A model generated the notes under the pieces. That model did not search any database and had not been told where the DNA came from. It saw only the letters and a list, made by a program, of their open reading frames with translations. A stretch of DNA of 41,949 nucleotides from Gryganskiella cystojenkinii (Eukaryota > Mortierellomycota > Mortierellomycetes > Mortierellales > Mortierellaceae), in contig JAAAIG010000282.1 of the NCBI GenBank assembly GCA_015852425.1, positions 1 through 41,949 on the forward strand, read 5' to 3'. The position numbers and the translations under genes were made by a program. The stretch's first letter is position 1. Every line of letters begins with the position of its first letter. This document shows positions 1 through 12,092 of the stretch, in pieces.

Positions 1-147
1 ACCTAGTCTAGTCCTCTTGCCTGTTCACTCCTTGTTCACCTTAATCAATATAACATTCGTTTTACACACCATACTCAAATCCGCCTGTCAGTTCTTGACA
101 CTCTCATTATCTCATATCAACAAAATAACAAATCGAATTGAATAAAA

Positions 148-573
148 TGTGAATACCAACGCGAATATAAGTGAATACATGCGAATGCGAGTGCGAATAT
201 GAGCGAATGCGATTGCGAATACATGTGAATCGAGTGCGAATACATGCGAACCGAGTGCAAATACACGCGAATCGATCACGAATGCAAATATGAGCGAATA
301 GAGTGCAAATACACGCGAATCGATCGCGAATGCGAATAGAGTGCGAATAGAGTGCGAATACACGGGAATTGATCGCGAATGCGAATGCAAATGCGAATAT
401 GAGCGAATCGAATGCGAATCAACAAAATGCGAATCGAATAATATGCGAATCGAATGAATGCAAATCGAATCGAATGGAGTGTTTATTCGACATATTGCGA
501 ATCGAATAACTGCTCTATTTGTATTTGCAAAATCGAATCGATTGCGAATCGAATGGCGAATATCGAATATTCA
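148..573. repeat. Degenerate GCGAAT/CGAAT simple-repeat tract
   Basis: About 420 bases are built almost entirely from the words GCGAAT, TGCGAAT, CGAAT and GTGCGAATA, drifting between 5-, 6- and 10-base spacing. The repeat is imperfect, with many single-base changes such as GCAAAT and GTGAAT, so it looks like an old or fast-drifting satellite and not a clean microsatellite. Open frames on either strand through it are low-complexity artefacts. Its 3' edge runs into non-repetitive sequence near 574. Confidence 0.85.
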
Positions 574-1601
574 TGAGAAACCGTGCCGGAGATCGATTTG
601 CTGCTTGCCTTCTTTCACTTTTGAAACCATAAAGATGCTTCCTCATTCTTCCAGTTCTACAGGAGCAAAAGGCAGTCGAGAATCATTACTGAAAACTTTG
701 GAGCTTACAACATGGTTGACAAAGACATATCTAGTCCTTGCTAATAAGACTTGCTTTGCCACAACTGAGGTCGCCAACGACAAATAGATTCTTGCCGACA
801 GTCTCAGCGGCTAGGGAGGTTAGACATATTAAGTGAGCAAGTGAGCAGAGGAAGCAGCAATTCGATGAAAGAGCCAAAGAAAAAAAAAAGTATAGTGGAC
901 AGTTCCCCAGCCTTGAACTGCGCCACAAACTCCGCGACCGTGTCTTCCCATCCATGAAATCATAACGGTACGGTGCTAGAGTTTTTCATATGCATCCAGT
1001 CACAGGTTTAGAGCAACAGTGTGATAAAGAGATGTTGTGGGCTTCCGAGCGGCTACAGTTCACGACCGCACAGTGGAGACATGAACCAAGGGCAGAGTCG
1101 TGAGATTCGAGCGGTGGTTCCGAAGCAATGTAGTGACTGACTTGATTGTGGTGTCGTTCTCGGCAGCCCTCCGAAAATAATCGACGGACGGATAGGGTTG
1201 AGAGTTGAGGACAGACTAGCAACGCAAGGTCGAGACTAGACAAGTCGGGGATTACTGTTTTATGGATCATCAGACGAATATTTTTGAGCTGTAAATGAAG
1301 CGGTGAACCAGAGACGGGGCTGTCCGAGAATGACAGGCGAAGAAATGCTGCGAGGATTTTGATAAAAAAAGGCATGGTCTGTGACGGTTATTAGAGAGAA
1401 TAAAAGAGAGCGCGTGCGCGTGAATGAGCAGACGAGAATGTGATGTCGCTGTTTGTAGCATTACGCTCTGCATCCGCCTCTTCTTTTACTTTTGTGCCCA
1501 TACTCAACCTTCGCCTTTCCTTCCTCTATTTTCCCACTACATCCCTTGACAAACACAGGCCAGGACAACGCTGAATGAGCCCTCATCAGTAAATACATAA
1601 C
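574..1601. other. Intergenic region upstream of the WDR7-like gene
   Basis: No intact gene is seen. On the minus strand, 986-1375 is open and reads as a leucine-rich stretch (LHLQLKNIRL, PDLSSLDLAL, CPQLSTLSV) that could be a scrap of an LRR/F-box-like gene, but no F-box or continuation is visible. The last 120 bases before 1602 are rich in CT and CA with no clear TATA box, and probably hold the WDR7-like promoter and 5' leader. Confidence 0.4.
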
Positions 1602-4600
1602 ATGACTTCGGCCTCCCTCTCGATTCCCATCGCGTTCTGGACCCAGGGCATCACCACTGCCACCGTCTCCTCGCTCCTCTCATGCGGAGACAATGTCGTG
1701 GCAGGACTCGAGGACGGTCTTATCAGCGTCTTTCGTAACTACACTCTTGGTTCCAGCACTGAAAGTGTCCCGGAAAGTATTTCGGTAAAGAAAAAAGTCG
1801 GCTTCTCTTGGCAGCAGCGGTAAACATGACAGCGTCAAAAATGATAGCGTCCCTCGTCGCTGACGCTCTCCACCATGCCATCAAAACTCAGCTGGAACCA
1901 GTCACAGCACTCATAGGACATGTCTCCCGTATCACGGCGCTCGCTGCCATGGTTGTGCAAAGCGATACCAAATCCGCACCCGAGTGGATCCTGATCAGCG
2001 CGTCCGAGGATGGGTGAGAGAAAAGACACCTCTCGTAACAATAATACCTGAAAAAGTCAAGCTTATGTTCAAAACCGTAGACTAACCTCGATTCATGACT
2101 GTCCTTTCGGCTATTAGAGAGGTCAAAAAGTGGAATCTCGCGGATGGACGATGTCTACAATCAAACCCGGATGCCTTCATAGGCGTGCCAACCTACCTCG
2201 GAGTGTTCACAACCATGGAAAAGGTACACTCTTTCCCCAATTGCCCGTTGCGTGTGTGTGTGCGCGCACAAGATTGAAAATCTACCGCCAGCAACACCGT
2301 AACCCTCTAGCTAAAACAAAACTACCTTCTCGTCTGGAATTCGATAGTCAGGATCAGGATCAAAATTTATCATCTGTGCAGGAATGTCACTCGAGGCTTG
2401 CATCTTGGACTCGACCTCATTGGAAGTTGTCAGGGTGTGGGGAGGCCATCTCGATTGGGTCTATTGTACCTCTGTTCCTTGTGATGGTACTGAGACTCTG
2501 TTCCTTTCGTATTGTGAAATTCGAAAATGGGATCGTAGATATGTCATTTTTTAATGACACCTTGGAAACCTTTTATATTTATACAAGGATAGGTCAACAT
2601 CAAAGCAGGATCTTGTCAGTCTCTTCAGACTGCAAACTTTCACTGTGGATCTTTGACACCTCAAGTCTTGCGGTCGTGAAGTCCAAGGTCTTTGAAATCT
2701 GTTCAAAAACACAGGATATTCCTGTGGCCTTGGTCGCTTGTCAATTCGATGCGTCATGGGCTGCGTTGGTCATGCGGAGCTGTGTTCAGGTGCGTATTAC
2801 TGCACTTCGTCGTGCTGATGGTGCAGCGACCATGTATATTCGGAAGGGAAAGAAGGGAAGAGAAGTGCCTCATGAAAGATGCGCATATATGCCCTGACAA
2901 AACACGTTGACAACTCACTTTTTTATACTTGATAGATTATCTGCATGGAGCACAAAAAAACCGCGTGTTATGTCATTCAAAAACCCAGCGACGATTCATT
3001 TGCTGGCGCAGAGTTTATTTCTTCAAAGGATATTGCCGTCTGGACGCAAGTAGGAACACGAAACAATGAACCAACTCCAAAGGAGCACGGTGCACTCGTA
3101 AGATGGATCGACTTTTTTTTTTATATTGACTCTGAATCCCCCTTCACAACCACAATAGTCGGGTCATGTGTTTGTTTACTCCGTCGCTGGACTGCAGTCG
3201 ACAAATTCTATAACAGAACAGGCGTCAGTTTCGGAATTTGATCATATTCAGCAAACAAACGGCTCCGAGTCGGGAACATCAGTTGCCGCTAGAGGTGCGT
3301 TCTTTTCCAGAATCCAAGGACTACGCATGGGATTGTAAAATCTAAAATTTGTGGACTGCTAACCTTCAAATGCAGTTTCAGATTGGCAGTTGTCACCGAC
3401 GTATCTGCCCAAAGTCGTCCTCGTCAATGCTTATGGAGCTCAGTATTACATCAACCTTCAAAATTCACAGGATGGTCTGCGCTGCACTTGTGCCAAGCTT
3501 CAAGATCCAGACAACAAGACCAAAGCCGGCAAAGGTAACCGTCCTTTTCTCCTTTTTGCCACATACGGCACTTGAGCCCTTGAGGTTTATGCGACTTTAC
3601 TAACTTGTAATTGATAATAGTTTATAGCGTCTCTAGCTCGATTATTCGCTGGGGATCGAACGAAGAGTCATACCCACAACCATCCATCACATTCTCGATG
3701 ATGCTCAACGATGATTTACTGGCCCTTGGTCATAACAATGGCGATGTCTGGATTGGCTCTATCGATAATGCTATACCCCTTTTGGCCGGTAATCCTCTTG
3801 CGAGCGCATGCAAGGATAGCAAGCTGCTCAAGGGTCATGTTGGACCCATCACCTGTATATTCACATCCGACGACCTCATGGAGCGCTCGTTCTTGTTAAC
3901 AGGTGGCAAGGACTGCTCGGCCAGGATCTGGAATATCGAGTAAGGGAGATTGGACAAAAAGATCTTTGCTTGTGCCTTGGTCAAAGCTTTTCGAGTCGAG
4001 GCCGGTTCTAATATTTACTCATTGCAAAACATATCAGCGCTGGCATAGAGGTTGCTTGTTTCAATAACCACAGCCGGCCAGTTGAGCACTTTTTACAAGT
4101 CCCAGAGGATGGTAACTCTAGGATGAGGAGAAGCGTTATCTCTGTGGCGGAGGATCACTCTGTCGCCATTATCTCAATTGAGGAGATGAGTTGGTAAGTC
4201 GCTTTTACCTAGGTCCAATCACCGCCATTTAGTACAGAGATCCCTAATGCCCCTAACCGTACATCTTTCCTGTTAACAGTATTTTCCTTTTTGGAGGGTA
4301 TGCACACACGCTCAAGTGCATTCAATGGCGACCACCAGAGGACTATGTTGTCCTGTGGCATGCGGACGAAACTGCATTCGTCTGGCAGGTAGGTTGCAAA
4401 TTTGGTCATATTGATTGTTATTTTGCCTGCCCATGTAATTATATCGAATACTAGCAGATAACATTCACTAACATTCTCATTAGATACAAACGGGACACTT
4501 GGATCGGATAGTGAAAGGCGAGGCTGCTCGAGAAATCATGATGGACCCTCGGTGGAGTGTATCGTAAGAACAAGCAAGATGAAAGAGAAAAATAAGGAAC

Positions 4601-7071
4601 TTTGAGGTTTGAAAACTTAACCCGGTCTGTATTTTTCTTAGCCAAATATCGACTCGCTCTCATGGATCCAAGTGGGCGTTTGACTGCGTGACACTTCCTT
4701 TTGAAAACGGAGGTGAGAGCTCTCTGCTACGCAATAAGCCCATGACACAACCCTGGAAGATCCTTAACTTATTTTTGACTGCTTTTATTACCTTACCAAG
4801 TGAACATTGCCATCTTACAGATCAACCTGAAGCATATTCAAAACATCTTGACGGCTGGACGTGTTGTAGAACAAGCGGGCGGAGCTTCAGGAGCAGTGGC
4901 TGCGAGTCCGTCACAACCACCATCCACAGTCAAGGTCGCGCGTCGACAGAGAATGTTTAGTGGGCATTCAAGATCGTCGACCAAGGCAAAAGTCATGTTG
5001 GAATCGGACCAGTCTCCCCAGTTGTCAGACAAGGCGCAGAGGTGTCTTCGAGCGACGAGAGCTGCTCTAGGACTCCTTGTCACGGAGGATGACGCGCATG
5101 CAATCTCTATCCGTAACTTACTTGGGCTTTCTCGACCGGAACCCACGATCTCCCTGGGTATGAAAGGGTAAGAACGAAATTGTGGACCAGATCACTCCTG
5201 GCTCGCCAACCACAAAGATATTTGGACTAAAAAGTGGTAAAATTATGGTGTAGGGCGTATGGAAATATCTCTATTCAAGCACCTGTCAACAAGAACTCTG
5301 GCTCCTCTTGGTGCGTTTCACCGACTTTGACGGCCTCCAAGCTGATTGCGATCTTGTCTTTGAGTAAAACTATTGCAGCGGCGCAAAACTTGGACGTGGA
5401 CATAGATACTTGGGCAAGAGGCTATTGCGCTGCCGTCCATGATGCAATCGGAGCCAAATTTTGCGAACCATCTCTTTCTTTTCTCGCAAAGTATTGGCAA
5501 GACCCACAAGGTAAAAAAAATCTGACTACCTTTCGTCGATAAGGAGTGACGCATTTCACTTATTATGCGGTCTTGGCGTTTCTTAAATCAACTATCTTGA
5601 TCACGTCCCATCTAGTCGAGATTCAGGAGGCTACCAAGATTGTATTGCTGACGGCAATTGAGCGCATGTCGAAGGCCGACATTGTGGTGCTCGTCAAATA
5701 TTGGTCCGCATTTTGTAGGTGTCAACATATCATATGGAAGAATAATGCGTCATCACTAAATTAATAACGTTCGTTCGGGTAACTGACTTAATTTTTTTTA
5801 ACTCTGACAATATAGTGCCAGCAGCTGCTCTGCCTGATACATGTTCCAGTCAGTACATGGCTCGCTCAGCTATCATACTCGGTATCATTGGCGCAGAGAA
5901 CGCAGAGTCACTACCGGAAAAGTAAGTGGACAAGATGGCGTACAGTACGAGAGACGTGTGGTTTTTAAATCTTTTTTGTTAACTCGATTACCATCTCGTA
6001 GGGTACGCAAGTTGGTTGCGCTTTCTCTCACAATCCTGCTGAACGATGACTCGAGGGTCGCGTACAAAGTAGCTTCGATCGATCTGCTGGCACAAGGGTT
6101 CGCATCCTGGCAGCCGTTCATTCGGGCGGATGCGGTGCTCAAGACTTTATTCTCAATGGCGATGGATTCTCAGGCTAACAATGGAATGGTGTCGAGGCGC
6201 GCTCGAAGGGCAATTACTCAGATTGCGTCTGTCAACTCTGCATTGTTTGTTGCGACCTTGACCCAGGAGATCATGGATGCCAAGAAATCAGTGGAGCGGA
6301 TTGGATTGCTGAAACTGATATCTATCTTTACTCGAAAGGTAACTGTCTCAAAGCAATCATTACAGAGCGACCGAAGAATGACTTATGCTCTGTTGTTCCT
6401 AACCAGTATGAAATTGCTTATAATAGGATCCGGCAGTGCTGTACGGTGGAATTTCGCGTTTGGCCGAGGCGATTGTAAAGTCCCTGGACCCAACCATCCC
6501 ACAAATCCGAGAACAGCTTTTGCCCGTTGGAACCTCGGTTATGATGGATTTGGTCTTGTCGTATCCTCAATTGGATTTTCATGTGGGATCTCAAAAGCTT
6601 GCTGTCGGGACCATGGAGGGCGCAATCATTGTGTATGATCTCCAAACCGCGACGCGATGGCAAATCCTGGAGGGGCACACTAGACCCGTCTCTGCGGTGT
6701 CGTTCTCTCGCGATGGTAAGACCATTGTCTCGTGTTCCGTCAAGGAGGGCTCGGTCCGGTTCTGGCATCCGAACCCTGGGTTCTTTGGAATGCTGATGGC
6801 GGGCAATGGTCTCTTTGGATCCAGGAATTCAGCCTCGTCGGCTAATACTCACGTTGCGGGGTCAGGGCACCAAGGAACTGCTGGAGGAGGTGGAGGAGGG
6901 ATCCCGTCGCTCTCCTCGCAGCAGTCGAGCCGGACGTTTGATTTCGCATTACAGGATTCGATTGTGACGGGATCGGAAGAGTCCATGTTGAATCATATCA
7001 GGTTCGAGTGGACTGGGGATCGGGTTGTCAAGTTGTCAGTGTATGATCACATCATGTCATTCAACGTCTAA
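1602..7071 (+). CDS. WDR7 / rabconnectin-3 beta-like WD40 protein
   Basis: Homologue of animal WDR7 (rabconnectin-3 beta), which partners DMXL/Rav1-type proteins to regulate assembly and activity of the vacuolar H+-ATPase on endomembranes. I read 19 exons: 1602-1776, 1848-2013, 2118-2223, 2348-2534, 2593-2789, 2936-3097, 3159-3294, 3382-3534, 3621-3939, 4038-4193, 4280-4388, 4484-4563, 4642-4712, 4801-5167, 5254-5510, 5616-5714, 5816-5921, 6002-6338 and 6427-7071. They sum to 3,828 nt, in frame, for about 1,275 residues; human WDR7 is about 1,490. N-terminal WD repeats include LIGHVSRITALAA and LKGHVGPITCIF; a helical middle follows; C-terminal WD repeats include LEGHTRPVSAVSFSRDG and VRFWHPNPG. 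The start was chosen because SIPIAFW matches the WDR7 N-terminus (LPIVLW). The exon 1/2 junction is the least certain; 1833 is an alternative acceptor. The ending SVYDHIMSFNV parallels the WDR7 C-terminus. Confidence 0.88.
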
Positions 7072-8529
7072 AAAATGAATAAAAAAAGGACTTTTGTTTC
7101 TATTTGTACTGTACTCGTTTCCCTACACGTCTAGGATTACCTCTAATATCGCTCAACAAGTCTTGAGGGACCGCGAGGTCAAGGTCTCGCCCATCAGTGA
7201 CCCTCAAGCTAATAGATGAGGTACTGGCGACAAGTAAGTATAGTACCCAAGTACAAATGGAGCGCTCTGGCTTCCAGGACCCGGTGTTCCAGTGTTTGAG
7301 TCAACAGATCTCACGTCAGACACTTTGTTGAGTGCCATCTGCAGATCATCACGGCGAGACTGTCGCACATTCGCAAGTAACCACACATTTCAAACGAGCG
7401 TTAAAGAGAGTAGTGTACTTGAATATCAGTTGAACATTCCGAATCAGATACTCTCTTATTTGGAGGGGTGCCCCGATGTCGGGTAAAAGAAGGCGTAGCA
7501 ACTTTTCTCCTTCCTCCCTGTACTGTGTGGCCGTGCTGCCATCAGTGCCTGCGGGAGAGTCGAAGATCTGGAGATGACCGATCCGCGCAGGGGAATCCGA
7601 AGTGCCGAGAGAAAATTGGAAAAGAACTCGAAAGTCACCAACACACACAAGTGTTATTGCCTTGACGGGTATTTCAAGGATGGACAAAAGACATTTGCGC
7701 GACCTTGAGGTGTCGAGAGCACGTCAAAGAGAAATAAGCGGGCAAAAACATTAGCAAATAAATGCCGGAAGAGATATCGCCGTTCGAGTTTGTTCATGGA
7801 AAATTACAAAAATCTCGGGTTTCGAGGACCATCGCTTTTCTTCTACACATGGAGATGTCGCCTCCAGGTTCGAGGGTATAGACCGACTACCCCATCAGGG
7901 CCAATTTAGGACCGCCCATTGCTAACCAAGGACCTCCATGTCTTCAAGCGCTGCAGACAAATGTACAAGTAGTTATCGTGATCGAATTGTATGGTGCGCT
8001 GTTTTGCTTCGGTAATCGGGTGAGTGCCCAAAGACAGACAGAAAGAGTGTAGTCTTTTCGAATTGGTTGCCTCGGGAACACGCAGGAAGATAAACTATTG
8101 ATGTTGTTTCCTTGGAGAATAACAAGAAGAGGAAACAGGGCAAGATGACACGATTTTCTCAGGTTTTCGTACATGTTGTTTTTCATCGCGTGTGTTCTTT
8201 CGTGAGACCTCTTTACGCTCATCAAGCCACTGTCGTTCTTCATCTCCATCTTGACATGATCCAAGAATCAAAGATGCTTTCAGAGCACTCTGTCTCTTTC
8301 GCAATATCCAGACTTGACATCACCGTTCTCAGCAATAGCAATTGCCTGTCGTTTAAGACTTCTGTCGCTCGAGTATGCTTCTCGTACCTCCTCATACCTG
8401 TGAATAGAAACCACTGCTACTTCCCGTCCTTTTCTTGTACCTTTACAACTGTCACTCACTCCTGATACCTTGTTCATATACAAGTACAACACAAAAAAAT
8501 ATCCTTGAGCCTCCTACGAAGGCGCATGG
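7072..8529. other. Gene-poor interval between WDR7-like gene and F-box pseudogene
   Basis: The first hundred bases are AT-rich and suit a 3' UTR and poly(A) region. The rest holds only short open frames on both strands, the longest about 115 codons (minus 7349-7687; plus 8112-8465). None has recognisable domains or a paralogue elsewhere in the window. The interval may contain the unrecognisable remainder of the adjacent F-box pseudogene, but I could not align it with the intact gene. Confidence 0.5.
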
Positions 8530-9470
8530 GCACTAGCACCGGTATCTCTTTTTTGGTTTCTCGTCTCGTCTTCTGCCTACGGTGCTGCCATTGTACTTGA
8601 TGCTCTCCGCTATCTCTGTGCTCGCTTACAGCTGCACCTAAAGCTAGAGCAGAAATCCAAGTCATTGTCGATCAGTTCGAATGGTCCAAGGGACAGCTCT
8701 TGTATGGACGGTACTGCGTGCAGGAACTTTACGACCGATGACCAGTTGGTCCTCGCTTGTCACCCATTATGCTCCCATTGAGGTGGAGACATCTGAGTTG
8801 GAGAGCGGCGTCACGGCAGAAGGAGATAAAGGACTCGAGAGACCGTCCTTGTACTGGCTCTTATATTTGCTTTCATTCGAGTTCAAAACAACAACATTCC
8901 GTAAGCTCTCCAAGAACCCGTCCAGCTTGCCCTCTCGCCTCCTCCACGCCGGTTCTTCATCATCGTCTCCCTTCAGTGGTGATCGGATGAGTCTCATGCC
9001 CAACGTGGACAACCGATCGCCCATCACCTGGATCTGGGACGTCAAGACCGACATCTCAATTTCGTGCTCTTCTCCCGTATTAACTATAAATCTCGGAAAG
9101 GACAAGCTTGAGAGGTTGGGACATCTCTCGATCGTCTGCTGACCCAACGTCGTCATCTCGTCGGGTGAAGACGTCCGTACGGAACGAACTAAGAAAGGGT
9201 TCACAGTCTCAAGTAGATTTCTTGTCCAGTTCTCCAACTGTCCATACTCACTACGCGCAGATGAGGAATGACCTCCGTCGCTGTCTCGAGGAAGCCTTTG
9301 ATGTACAAGTGCAGAGGAGACCACTTGGGATTGCTACAACAGTCGAGAAGGTGTCGGTTCACAAGGCGGAGGGAATTGATATCTTTGACTGAAAGAAATA
9401 TAAGGATCAAGTCGACAAGTTCTGGAAGGAAGAAGACTCGATAAAGTGCGGACAATAGCTCTTGAGTGAC
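8530..9470 (-). pseudogene. Truncated, frameshifted copy of the adjacent F-box/LRR-like gene
   Basis: Read on the minus strand, this follows the first ~300 residues of the intact gene at 9701-11821. Matching stretches include LSALYRV/LPALYRV, SVKDINSLRLVNR/SAKDIDSFRLVNR, IERCPNLSSLSF/IEKCPNLSTLSF and KFLHAVPSIQELSLG/KFLQAVPSLQELYLG, then QVQWQHR/QAKWQHR. The reading frame changes at least twice: once between 9290 and 9200, and again near 8765, where the matching frame leaves the open frame of 8767-9324. Homology fades near 8530, so about the C-terminal 60 percent is missing. It lies 3' of the intact gene in the same orientation, indicating a tandem duplication followed by decay. Neither remaining open frame is likely to make a working protein. 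Confidence 0.85.
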
Positions 9471-9700
9471 GGCAGGATCCTTTTCTTGCGGTAATGGAGG
9501 GGAAGAAGTGGACAGGGATGGGAACAGAAAAAGAAGCGAATCGGACTGAATTCATCGTCATTTCGAAGGCTCTTATTTTCGAGAACACACGTCGTAATTC
9601 CAGTCCAGTGGCGGTTTCAACTGCGGCTTCCTGGTTGGACCATGAGCCATTAGCCGTGATGGTTTTTTATGGTGAAAGATTTGTTTGGTATCCTACTATG

Positions 9701-11821
9701 CTAGTCAAAAATGCCAAACCCCATTCCGCAGCTATCGCACGCACAGTCGTCATTGTGATCCAGCTCGAACCAGACCTCCTCCAAGTATCGAAACTGCCCC
9801 TGGAGCAATTTTGTCTCTTTGACTCTATCCATGTAATACCACACTGTCAGATTCAATGTCCTCAACGACGGCCCTCCCAGCGGCCACTGGCCATTGGCAT
9901 CACTTGCATAGGTGCTGGTGATGGTGACCGTGTCGATGTTGTCGATGACACCGCAACCTGTGTCGTGTGCTGTCATCGAGATTGTTGTTGTTCTTGTTGC
10001 TGCAGGCACTTCCATGCTCTGAGCGATTTCTTGGATCGGCTCCTGCCCTTGCTTTTGTTCTTGTTCTTGTTCCTGATTACGCTCTAGAGCCTGACCACAA
10101 CCTTCTTGTGGCTCGCCTAATCCCCCCATCAGGTCCGACATGTACCGTACCCCATCTGTCAGCTCCAGGTCTTGTAACTCAGGTAAACATCGCAGCAGTC
10201 GATTGACAAACACCAAGACTAACGTAGGCTCCTCCCCAAAAGCGCATGATTTCTGTTTGAATGCGAGGGATCTCAATGTTTCTGCGCAGCGAATCCGGGA
10301 TTGAACAAACTCGATCGTCATGGTGTCCCATTCTTGCCTGGATGATTCCCAGTCTGCATCAAGCGAGATTGGGTCATGGCATGCCTGGGTTCGTTCCCGA
10401 CTCAACATCTGGGCTAAGATCCAAGGCCCCTCCCAACCGAGCGTCAGAGACCGAAGTCGAGCGCAGCAGTCCTGATCCAAGAAACTGAGTAACAGTAGTT
10501 CCTCTCGGAGCTCTAGATGTAGAGTCTCAAGCACAAGGCCTGGTCGAAGTGAGAGGCAAAGTTGTTGCTCCAGTCTGCTCACGTATTTTGGAAACTTGTA
10601 GGACTCATTGACGATGATGAGGTGCTTAAGTGATTGCGGGAATGCTCGGCCTGTACAGGTCATGACGTTGGGGTTGCTGGTTAATCTGGGATCCTGGACA
10701 GTGAGACGTCTGAGTCTTGAGAATGGGCTCCATAGCACATTGTCGTTGCTGTCGAGGACTAGTTTATAGCTCGACAGAGATGCGGAGGGTGGCGGGACCC
10801 AAAAGTGTGCCATCTCTGCGACATCAAGTTCCAACAAGTCCGGAAAAGTGTCGATCATCGAATGAGCCATATCTATTGTGACCCGCGTCTTGATGGTCAG
10901 TTTTCGGAGGCTACGGTGCTGCCATTTCGCCTGCGAGACTCCAGATATCTCACGCTGACCAGAGCCGGCTACCGCAGCCAAAGTGGTGTTCATATTGTCG
11001 TCGACCAGTTCGAATGATCCTAAGTACAGCTCCTGGAGTGAGGGTACAGCTTGCAAAAATTTCATGACCGTGGACCAACGGAGTCGTCGTTGGCTCCACG
11101 TAAAGAGACGGAAATGTAAAAGTTGCGAGAGGGGTGATGGCGAGCCAAGAGATGTACTGCACATTTTTGATTCGGTCTTATAGTTGTCGTTGACCATCCG
11201 AAGCGCCAAAACTCTCAAGTTCTCTAGAAGATCTTCTAACTGGGTATCCAGCTTTCTAATCTCTATTTCCTGTACGTCATGCGTGTGGTGCGACCTGTAA
11301 TGGTACGACAATGACATGACCAATGATTTTAATCGACCGCCCATCGCTCGCAACTGGGACATAAAAAGGGCTATCTGCTCCTTGTGCTTGTCTCCAGTAT
11401 CGATATCAAAGTCTAAAAACGACAAGGTCGAGAGGTTGGGACACTTCTCAATCGCCGGTTGACCCAGCCCCTTCATATGAGTTATGGAGCGCATCACCAC
11501 AGTCCGAAACAGAGACAAGTCCATGGTCTCGAAAAGGCTCCTTGTCCTGCGTTCGTATTGTTGCTCACACAAATCGCAACGACAGGTAGGGGGATCCCAT
11601 GCTGGGCCTGAGCTTCTTTTAGTCTTATCAAGATCCAAAGATTGAGGTGACCATCGGGTATTGTTGCAACATTCAAGAAAGCGTCGGTTCACGAGACGAA
11701 AGGAATCGATATCCTTGGCGGAGACAAAGATCAAGATCGAATCTGCGATCTCAGGTAAGGCCAAGACTCGATACAGGGCCGGCAATAGCTCTGTTTGGTC
11801 GATGAACGGGAGGGGATACAT
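9701..11821 (-). CDS. F-box/LRR-like protein, single exon, 706 aa
   Basis: One uninterrupted frame of 706 codons. Residues about 12-60 (LLPALYRVLALPEIADSILI, then FRLVNRRFLECC) have the pattern of a degenerate F-box as found in many fungal LRR/F-box-like proteins, which usually act as substrate-recognition subunits of SCF ubiquitin ligases. A CxC-x2-C segment (CRCDLC, about residue 82) follows. The body is a series of irregular leucine-rich repeats (for example CPNLSTLSFLDFD, VPSLQELYLGSFE, LRRLTVQDPRL, LRSLTLGWEG), and a Q/E-rich low-complexity stretch precedes the last repeats. The C-terminus holds a Cys cluster (CACDSCGMG). A decayed tandem copy lies immediately downstream. Substrate and partners cannot be told from sequence. 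The start is the first Met, nine residues before the region shared with the pseudogene. Confidence 0.8.
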   Translation of the reverse strand: MYPLPFIDQTELLPALYRVLALPEIADSILIFVSAKDIDSFRLVNRRFLECCNNTRWSPQSLDLDKTKRSSGPAWDPPTCRCDLCEQQYERRTRSLFETMDLSLFRTVVMRSITHMKGLGQPAIEKCPNLSTLSFLDFDIDTGDKHKEQIALFMSQLRAMGGRLKSLVMSLSYHYRSHHTHDVQEIEIRKLDTQLEDLLENLRVLALRMVNDNYKTESKMCSTSLGSPSPLSQLLHFRLFTWSQRRLRWSTVMKFLQAVPSLQELYLGSFELVDDNMNTTLAAVAGSGQREISGVSQAKWQHRSLRKLTIKTRVTIDMAHSMIDTFPDLLELDVAEMAHFWVPPPSASLSSYKLVLDSNDNVLWSPFSRLRRLTVQDPRLTSNPNVMTCTGRAFPQSLKHLIIVNESYKFPKYVSRLEQQLCLSLRPGLVLETLHLELREELLLLSFLDQDCCARLRSLTLGWEGPWILAQMLSRERTQACHDPISLDADWESSRQEWDTMTIEFVQSRIRCAETLRSLAFKQKSCAFGEEPTLVLVFVNRLLRCLPELQDLELTDGVRYMSDLMGGLGEPQEGCGQALERNQEQEQEQKQGQEPIQEIAQSMEVPAATRTTTISMTAHDTGCGVIDNIDTVTITSTYASDANGQWPLGGPSLRTLNLTVWYYMDRVKETKLLQGQFRYLEEVWFELDHNDDCACDSCGMGFGIFD

Positions 11822-12092
11822 TGCATGTGAAAGAGGCGTTGAATAATGGGATGGCGCCGCATCGATGATGATGTTGCATGCATTCGTTGCACATTAGACC
11901 CTTAACCGCGAAATCACAAATGCAAAATCTTCGGCTGCTCTTATCCCCTAACGCGATAGTCAGGACTATTGTTGGGTTCTATTCTCAAGTCTTTCTTCTT
12001 CCAACACGATGTTCCTTCTCTCCTGTTTTTACTACTTGATTGTTTGCGACGCCAAATATTAGGGTATGTATTTGAAGTGCACACGGAAATGG

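Noticed and set aside
148..573. CRISPR-like array
   Set aside because: The repeats are 5-10 bases with no unique spacers, and the setting is a eukaryotic intron-containing genome.
7349..7687. 112-codon minus-strand frame as C-terminal part of the F-box pseudogene
   Set aside because: No residue pattern in it could be aligned with the C-terminal half of the intact 706-residue protein.
9494..10087. 197-codon plus-strand frame opposite the F-box/LRR-like gene
   Set aside because: It overlaps the intact 706-codon gene on the other strand, and its Cys/Leu runs come from the Gln/Glu repeat.
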